Assembly (NCBI RefSeq): GCF_000001735.4 | Contig: NC_003071.7 | Span: 1,995,001 to 2,059,000 of the forward strand | Reading direction: 5' to 3' | DNA from: Arabidopsis thaliana | Taxonomy: Eukaryota; Streptophyta; Magnoliopsida; Brassicales; Brassicaceae | Length of the DNA stretch: 64,000 bases | Shown here: piece after piece, positions 58,476 through 64,000 of the stretch | Layout: each line of letters opens with the position of its first letter | Position numbering within the stretch: the first letter of the stretch is position 1 | The notes under the pieces: generated by a model | The model's input: the letters and a program-made list of their open reading frames with translations, nothing else | What the model was told of the DNA's origin: nothing | Database searches by the model: none | Made by a program: the position numbers and the translations under genes

Positions 58476-59217
58476 AACCCACCTGCATCATAAATTCAGG
58501 AGACACACATTAAATGCAACTGAAAAATACTATACATATAAAAAACAAATGGAATGTCGATACTACACATTTATAAACCTAAATACCAATTATCATTTGA
58601 CTATTTCAAACAAACAAATATAGATTTTGCAAATTTTCTGATAAAAAAATGGAGTTCGAACACAATCAAGATCCTAATATGACATAACAAAAAACTTCTT
58701 AAAAGAACTTCATTACTTACACGAGCAATGCTTGTTTTGGCTCCAAACTTGGTACAAAAACAAGATCAACACTTCTTCAGCAGCAATGTACGTTCTCAAT
58801 AATTCTTTGTTCCTGGGTTCATCTTCTTTATCTCAACAATTTTTTTATTAATTATTATCAATAATTTTTTTAATATTATTTGATGTAATGATGATTTTGC
58901 ATTAATTGTGACAATAGTCACATCTAAACTTTTTGAGGGCATTAAATGTTGATGTCACTTCGGAATAATGGAAATAATCTCACTTGTAACGGAACCGAAT
59001 CGCGTCAACGTGAAACAAAAAATCTTCAACTGAACCGGAACAGTGTACTTAACTAAACCTGCTAAACTAAACCGTACATTTCAACAGTTACTAAGAGAGA
59101 AGCGCAAGGGCAGAAGCGTCATTTTGCAGGCAAAAAGACAAATGGTGAAAACCACATTTGACTTTGACAATCCATGAAAATAAAACATGGTCAACGGGTG
59201 TCGCCTGCAATTTACCC
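58476..59217. other. Right non-coding end of element 2
   Basis: This holds the leader and promoter of the minus-strand gene, then the right inverted repeat (about 59,100-59,217). Subterminal tracts rich in CGGTT/AACCG (58,990-59,075) mirror those at the left end (47,090-47,190). Confidence 0.7.
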
Positions 59218-59226
59218 ATGTTTAAG

Positions 59227-60517
59227 AGCTGTTTTGATTTTTTCACTCTCTCAAATACATTTGTTTCTTAAGTTTTCCGACTCGTGCTATTTTCTTAATT
59301 TTGTTTTTGAGTCAAAGGTTACTTACTAATATTACCCTTTTTATTTATTTTTAGTAAAATTGAAACCCAAAATTTCTTTTGCTTAATACTTAGATTTCAA
59401 TTCTGTTGTTTCATAAAAGCCAAAACGAAAACGAAAAACCAAAAAAAAAGGTTTTTGTTTCTAAACTTTTTGACATTTACAAAAACCTTAAAGAAATGTT
59501 TCGATTTATCCATAAAAGTGTTTACTTTCTATTTATGTTTTCTTGATTAAATTGAAACTTATTTCATTTGTTCTGTGATTTATAGGCAAGGTCACATCAA
59601 TCAAAACTGAGGCATTGAAACCTACGACGGTGTCTTTCCAATGGTTAAACTATTTTACTTCGAGCTCAATGAAATGCATAAACTACTACACTATTTGGTA
59701 TGGTCATAAAACTATGTAAGCATCTAAAAGAAAATTATGACCCCATAGCTAATTATTCTGGCTCTGCCACTAAGAAACGTGTAACCAAAATAACCTGATC
59801 CACCGTAGAGAACCCGACGGACAAGGGTGCATGTCATCCTTGCTGATCAAGGAAGCACAATGTAAGGAAAAAATTGTTGTTTACGTGCCTTTTTCCATGT
59901 AGCGAAAAAATTAAAGACAAATATTTTTCGGAAAAGCGAACAAAAGGTAACAAATTATTGTTTGTGTGGACAGTATGTACTTAGTTTAATCTCATTTTCA
60001 TATTAAACAAAATATTGAGGATGTTATTTGTGTTTACAGTATGTACATAGTTTAATCTCATTTTCGTCTATTTCTGCTATTCATAAAATAATTTTTTTTT
60101 ACGTTCTTGTATCAAGTGTAAATTTACGTCCATATGCATGGACAAGGTCAGTATCTGATGCCACCTTTACAAGGTAAAGCTATGTCCATTGTCCACAAGC
60201 ACAACTCTAACGAACATCGCAATATACATGTCAACACGAACACATGCAAATGGAAGCTACATGGTTTAAAAGAGTGTTCGTATATTGCCATAAGAAAAAT
60301 CCTCTAGTGATTAAAAGTACTCTAGAAAAATCTTGGTACGTGGCGACGCGTATCCTACGTGTTGCCTCCAGAGACTTGAACGAAGCTTGCAGACATATTT
60401 CCTGCTGCCAACTAAGTTGTTTCTGGTCATGATGTGCCCTCAAGATGCTTCACCACTTGGGTTTTCTTTAATATTTACCATTTCTTAGATGCTTACTCTT
60501 TGAGAGTAAGGTGCAAG
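59227..60517. other. Upstream region of the last GRP
   Basis: No gene is recognised. Near the gene, TACGTGGCG (about 60,340) and TACGTGTTG (about 60,356) carry ACGT cores like the ABRE/G-box family bound by bZIP factors. Function is inferred only. Confidence 0.5.
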
Positions 60518-60525
60518 TATAAATA
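60518..60525 (+). promoter_or_regulatory. TATA box (TATAAATA)
   Basis: It lies in AAGTATAAATAACA, 60 bp before the ATG at 60,578. Confidence 0.75.
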
Positions 60526-60577
60526 ACAAAAAACCAGGTGTGTAGGTCGTCAATTAATTTTGCATGTTGCAAAGACA

Positions 60578-61563
60578 ATGAAGATGAATTCGCGAGCTTT
60601 AATAGTTTGGTTTCTATTGTTGTCGGCTGTTTTCGCCATCAAGGTTGTTGCCTCCATCGATGACACAAAACAAGGTTATAGTCATATTCTTACTACTTCT
60701 TTTTGTATGATCTATCATATATTTTAACGGTATTTTTTTAATATTTAAAAGTTGGTGAAAACCAAGTGGAGGAGTCAAAGTCGACATGCAAGTATGGAAA
60801 TTGTGCACAGTATGGAGAGAATCATTTTGTAGAAACAGATGAAGTCCTTGATGGGGAAGAAGAAGAAGAATCCAAAAATAACCAAGGTGGAATTGGGAGA
60901 GGCCAAGGAGGACAAAAAGGCGGTGGTGGTGGTGGCCAAGGAGGACAAAAAGGCGGTGGCGGTGGTGGCCAAGGAGGACAAAAGGGTGGCGGTGGTGGCC
61001 AAGGAGGACAAAAGGGTGGCGGTGGTGGCCAAGGAGGACAAAAGGGCGGTGGCGGTGGTGGCCAAGGGGGACAGAAGGGCGGTGGCGGTGGTGGACAAGG
61101 GGGACAGAAGGGTGGTGGTGGGGGCGGCCAAGGAGGACAGAAGGGTGGCGGGGGCCAAGGAGGACAGAAGGGTGGCGGGGGCCAAGGAGGACAGAAGGGC
61201 GGCGGTGGCCAAGGAGGACAGAAGGGCGGCGGTGGCCGCGGCCAAGGAGGAATGAAGGGCGGCGGTGGCGGCGGCCAAGGAGGACATAAGGGCGGCGGAG
61301 GTGGTGGTGGCCAAGGAGGACACAAAGGCGGTGGAGGTGGTGGCGGCCAAGGAGGACACAAAGGCGGTGGAGGTGGTGGACAAGGAGGCGGTGGACACAA
61401 AGGCGGCGGTGGTGGCCAAGGAGGACACAAAGGCGGTGGAGGAGGTGGTCATGTTGGTGGAGGCGGCAGAGGAGGTGGAGGTGGAGGTCGTGGGGGTGGT
61501 GGAAGCGGAGGAGGAGGTGGTGGTGGAAGTGGCCGTGGAGGAGGTGGAGGCGGTGGGATGTAG
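60578..61563 (+). CDS. Large secreted glycine-rich protein with GQGGQKGGGGG repeats (302 aa)
   Basis: Exon 1 is 60578-60674 and exon 2 is 60752-61563. The signal peptide is MKMNSRALIVWFLLLSAVFA. An N-terminal segment has two Cys (STCKYGNCAQYGEN) and an acidic run (DGEEEEESKN). Then come roughly 20 repeats of GGQGGQKGGGGG, drifting to GGQGGHKGGGG and then to Gly-only runs (GGGGGRGGGGSGGGGGGG), ending in Met. The Lys-spaced repeat makes the protein strongly basic, unlike the His, Asn or Gln repeats of the other GRP genes. It lacks the GRP3 Cys-rich end and its flanks are unrelated, so it is a separate GRP class. It is probably a cell-wall protein. I recall this as At2g05580, unverified. Confidence 0.92.
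60900..61560 (+). repeat. Coding minisatellite of the large GRP
   Basis: The GGCCAAGGAGGACA(A/G)AA(G/A)GG(C/T)GG-type unit of 27-39 bp is repeated about 20 times with variable Gly-codon numbers. Length differences between accessions are likely. Confidence 0.85.
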
Positions 61564-62412
61564 GATATCTCTGCCTATACTAGCAAGTTTTTCTTTAAAT
61601 GCCAAGTGTTTACGTATATTAAACTATAATAAAGTTACATAAGCACGTATGAATCGCACCACTTTTCCGAATGTTTATAGGATCATGAAAGTTTTATGTT
61701 TCTCTAAACGTATTATCACAATATTATCTGTTAATAATCTGTCGGTGTTCAATATGATTTCATGAAAAAGGATAGAGCAACCAAAGAAACAATTCAAAAA
61801 GTATACAATGCAAATAATAGGGCATCAAAAGATGTTCAAGATGTTGAGCAAAGCAAAAGGACGTTCACGATATGGAGCAAAGCAAAAGGGAAGCGAATTG
61901 TTCCAAAGATAAATAAAACGGAACTTGATAACAAATAGAACATGAGTTCGTCAGATTTCAGACCAGTAGTCAGAGAATTTCGATTGGAGCAATGAATGAG
62001 GAATGCTACTTTTTTTTATTTTGAAATGTAACTTTATTGCAACAACAAAAATTCTTACTATTTTGAAAAGTTTAGAAATAAATCAAAGAATTTAAAGAAT
62101 TCAAAATGTTTGTGGAGAGTGGAAATATATAGACCAACTTGCTTAATTTTGGAATGCTTTTGGCCAGTAACTTTTTCGGCCTCACCAAGGGCTGTCTCCG
62201 AAGAATTGCTGTCTCAGCTGAAAATATAAAGAAGAGGAAGCAAAAATGCAAAACTTTTGAGATAGAAGATCTCATAGTATGGGGGGGGGGGGGGTGGTTT
62301 GCTGCATATAAGTCACGACCTAGACTTTGAAGAAGCTTGAAGAACATCATCAGCTCATTTATAGGTTTCTTAATAACACTAAAGTAACACAAATAGAGCG
62401 AACTTGGCCATC
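61564..62412. other. Non-coding region with a G-run
   Basis: No gene is recognised. GAGCAAAGCAAAAGG is repeated at about 61,844 and 61,877. A G14-like run lies at about 62,281-62,294, the only long poly-G in the window. Confidence 0.55.
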
Positions 62413-62420
62413 TCCAAAAA

Positions 62421-63025
62421 CAGTGGCAGGCCTAGAATGGTTGTTTACCAGGGTCATATTAAATATACTTAATTTATTCCTTTTTAAAATTATATAAATC
62501 TAAACTATAATTAAAGAATACACAAATCTTGTGCTTTTTTACAAAAGTTATTTGTAATAAAACATCTGTTATAAAAAAAAGAATAGCAGAATAATACGTT
62601 TTGACCCAAACCAAACAAAATCTGTGGAAAAACTAATAAAAATAAGGGGTAAAAGAGGGCTTGAACTCTTGTAATAGAGGTCAAAATGACATTTTTAACC
62701 AACTAAGCTAAGTTTACTAATCTGTCCGATATAATATAACTATTTACTCCCTTTGTTCCATAAAGTTTAATGTTTTGGGTTTTATTTTTGTTCTATGAAG
62801 ATTGATGTTGTAGGTTAATATTTTTTTTTTATTAGTAACCAATAGGGAGAAGAGAGAAGTAGAACTTATATTATTAAATTAACAGAAAAGTAGTAAAAGT
62901 AATATTAAAGTTACTTTTCTTAATTTATGTGAAAAAACCAAAACATCATTCTTTTAGGAACATAGAGAGTATAATTTAGAGGGGGTCATGTAAACCCCAT
63001 TCTTTTGATCGTGGGTCCGTCCTAA
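62421..63025. mobile_element. Non-autonomous hAT-like element (605 bp) with 8-bp duplication
   Basis: TCCAAAAA lies at 62,413-62,420 and 63,026-63,033. The left end is CAGTGGCAGGCC; the right end read inward is TTAGGACGGACC, the decayed counterpart of CAGNGGNGGACC. The element sits inside a 38-bp tandem repeat (AGTAACACAA.TAGAG.GAACT) whose two halves now flank it, about 62,384-62,420 and 63,032-63,070. Removing element and duplication rebuilds the repeat. Confidence 0.8.
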
Positions 63026-63075
63026 TCCAAAAAGTAACACAACTAGAGTGAACTTGACTATCTATATTAGATATA

Positions 63076-64000
63076 CTAGATGAGTACCCACGCTACGCGT
63101 GGGTTTATTTTGAAAATTGTTAAAAAATATTTATATTGATTGTTATTTTTGCTAATTTATGTTTATTTTTGTATTGTTAATAAAACTAGATCCATAATAT
63201 ATATTTACAATTTTTATAGTTAGATTCATTTGTAACTCGTAATATCAATTTCTAATTTTCATGTATAAAGCTGATTATTTATAAGATGTTAATATTTTTT
63301 CACTATCATGAATTCATATAACAACAATATATGATATTTTGATATAATTATGTGTAACCATGTTACTTGTGTGGTCTAAAATTTACCTAACTCGTTTATA
63401 AATAAATCAATTCCTTGTTTTATGTACTTCAACAACATTGTAAGAAGCTCATGATTAAAGTTTGGATTGACTTCAACTGAATAAAATCTGAAGAGTATTC
63501 GTATGAAAAAGGGGTATGAAGAAAATAAAAAGATAACAAAAATTGAATTTCATTTAAGTCAACACTTTTAAATCTTTTGTCATTGCATATATCAATATTA
63601 GAAATATGATCGTGTCTTGAATGATTTGACAATTGTCTAACTTGATTATAAATAAACTATTTCTGGTTTTATATATTCTCCTGATATAATACTCCAACAA
63701 CATTTTTATAGGCTCATGATTAAATATATAGAATTGATATAAACTGAACAAGATTTCAAGAGTTTTCATATAAAAAAAATAAAAAGAAAGCAAAAATGAA
63801 AGTATCATTTAAGTCAATACTTTTAGATCTTCTGTCATTGCATATATCCATATAAGAGAAATGATCGTTTATTAAATTATTTGGTAGGTCTTATGTTTTA
63901 AAGGTTTATAATAGTGTATTAAAAACATTTAGTCATTATAGAGTAGTGATTATTGCTATAAAAAAAATAATAATAAAATTATATAATGAAAGTAGTGCTT
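63076..64000 (-). mobile_element. Helitron, 3' end on the minus strand, extends past the window
   Basis: On the minus strand the end reads ACCCACGCGTAGCGTGGGT (a perfect hairpin), a 7-base spacer and CTAG at 63,079-63,076, then host T. This is the standard Helitron 3' terminus. The rest to the window end is AT-rich and non-coding, with two similar ~140-bp stretches (about 63,420-63,600 and 63,660-63,840; AACATT.TA..AGCTCATGATTAAA to TCATTTAAGTCAA.ACTTTTA). No 5' end is in view. Confidence 0.7.

Larger units (their letters stand above)
46964..59217 (+). mobile_element. Element 2: complete ULP-carrying Mutator-like element (12.25 kb) with 9-bp duplication
   Basis: ATGTTTAAG lies at 46,955-46,963 and again at 59,218-59,226. 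The ends are inverted repeats: TTGTCAAAGT.. TGGTTTTCAC.. TTTGTCTTTT starts 46-47 bp inside each end on opposite strands. The outermost ~45 bp have diverged more. The order matches element 1: ULP, A, B and C on +, then RPA and transposase on -. A deletion near 56,975 removed the catalytic part of the transposase and the first RPA exons, so the element cannot move itself. It could be mobilised in trans by an element 1-like transposase. Confidence 0.9.

Noticed and set aside
1-64000. CRISPR arrays, bacterial operons, rRNA or tRNA genes
   Set aside because: None seen. The tandem repeats are minisatellites or element spacers, and the gene structure is eukaryotic.

Overview
This is a nuclear plant window, and I think it comes from Arabidopsis thaliana chromosome 2 or a very close relative. 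It is AT-rich, has spliced genes with GT..AG introns, and carries several eukaryotic transposon classes. The host genes are small secreted glycine-rich proteins (GRPs). Spliced, they give 127, 145, 115, 135 and 302 residues. From memory, in order, this matches the A. thaliana GRP cluster At2g05510, At2g05520 (GRP3), At2g05530, At2g05540 and At2g05580. I could not check those identifiers here.

Layout. 1-885: a broken GRP split by a small hAT element. 886-15,501: element 1, a Mutator-like element of the ULP-carrying (KAONASHI/KI-MULE) kind. 15,502-20,480: decayed DNA with an ~0.8 kb direct repeat and a LINE fragment. 20,487-21,740: first intact GRP. 22.5-30.9 kb: a hAT element with target-site duplication, a 2.5 kb Helitron with a dead RPA-like gene, a LINE fragment, then AT-rich DNA. 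30.9-39.0 kb: three GRP genes, a MITE and a truncated third ULP-MULE. 39.1-40.2 kb: a long-TIR foldback element. 40.9-46.5 kb: a degenerate L1-type LINE. 46,964-59,217: element 2, a second ULP-MULE with both ends and a perfect 9-bp duplication. 60.5-61.6 kb: the last GRP. 62.4-64 kb: another hAT element and a Helitron terminus.

The most interesting content is the pair of MULEs. Both have the same order: a DUF1985 + ULP1-type cysteine protease gene, three related F-box-like/Cys-rich genes (A, B, C), then on the opposite strand an RPA-like OB-fold gene and a MuDR-type transposase. Element 1 keeps an open transposase (D-D-E, SWIM, and a CCHC knuckle on a second exon), but all its cargo genes are broken. 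Element 2 has a deletion fusing the transposase N-terminus to the RPA-like C-terminus, in frame across a splice site, and keeps intact A and B genes. The palindrome GTACGTAC, usually as TGTACGTACA, occurs 16 times in element 1 and 10 times in element 2 by my reading, against once elsewhere. It sits in introns and intergenic spacers, and twice it forms the splice donor. This looks like a dispersed recognition site for an element-encoded or host DNA-binding protein.

The GRP genes are a tandem family. They share a signal peptide on exon 1, a glycine-rich second exon, a ~50-bp promoter module, a 3'-UTR block and a 3' flank. Two subtypes alternate: a His/Gly-rich type ending in a short conserved tail, and the GRP3 type with a Cys-rich C-terminus.
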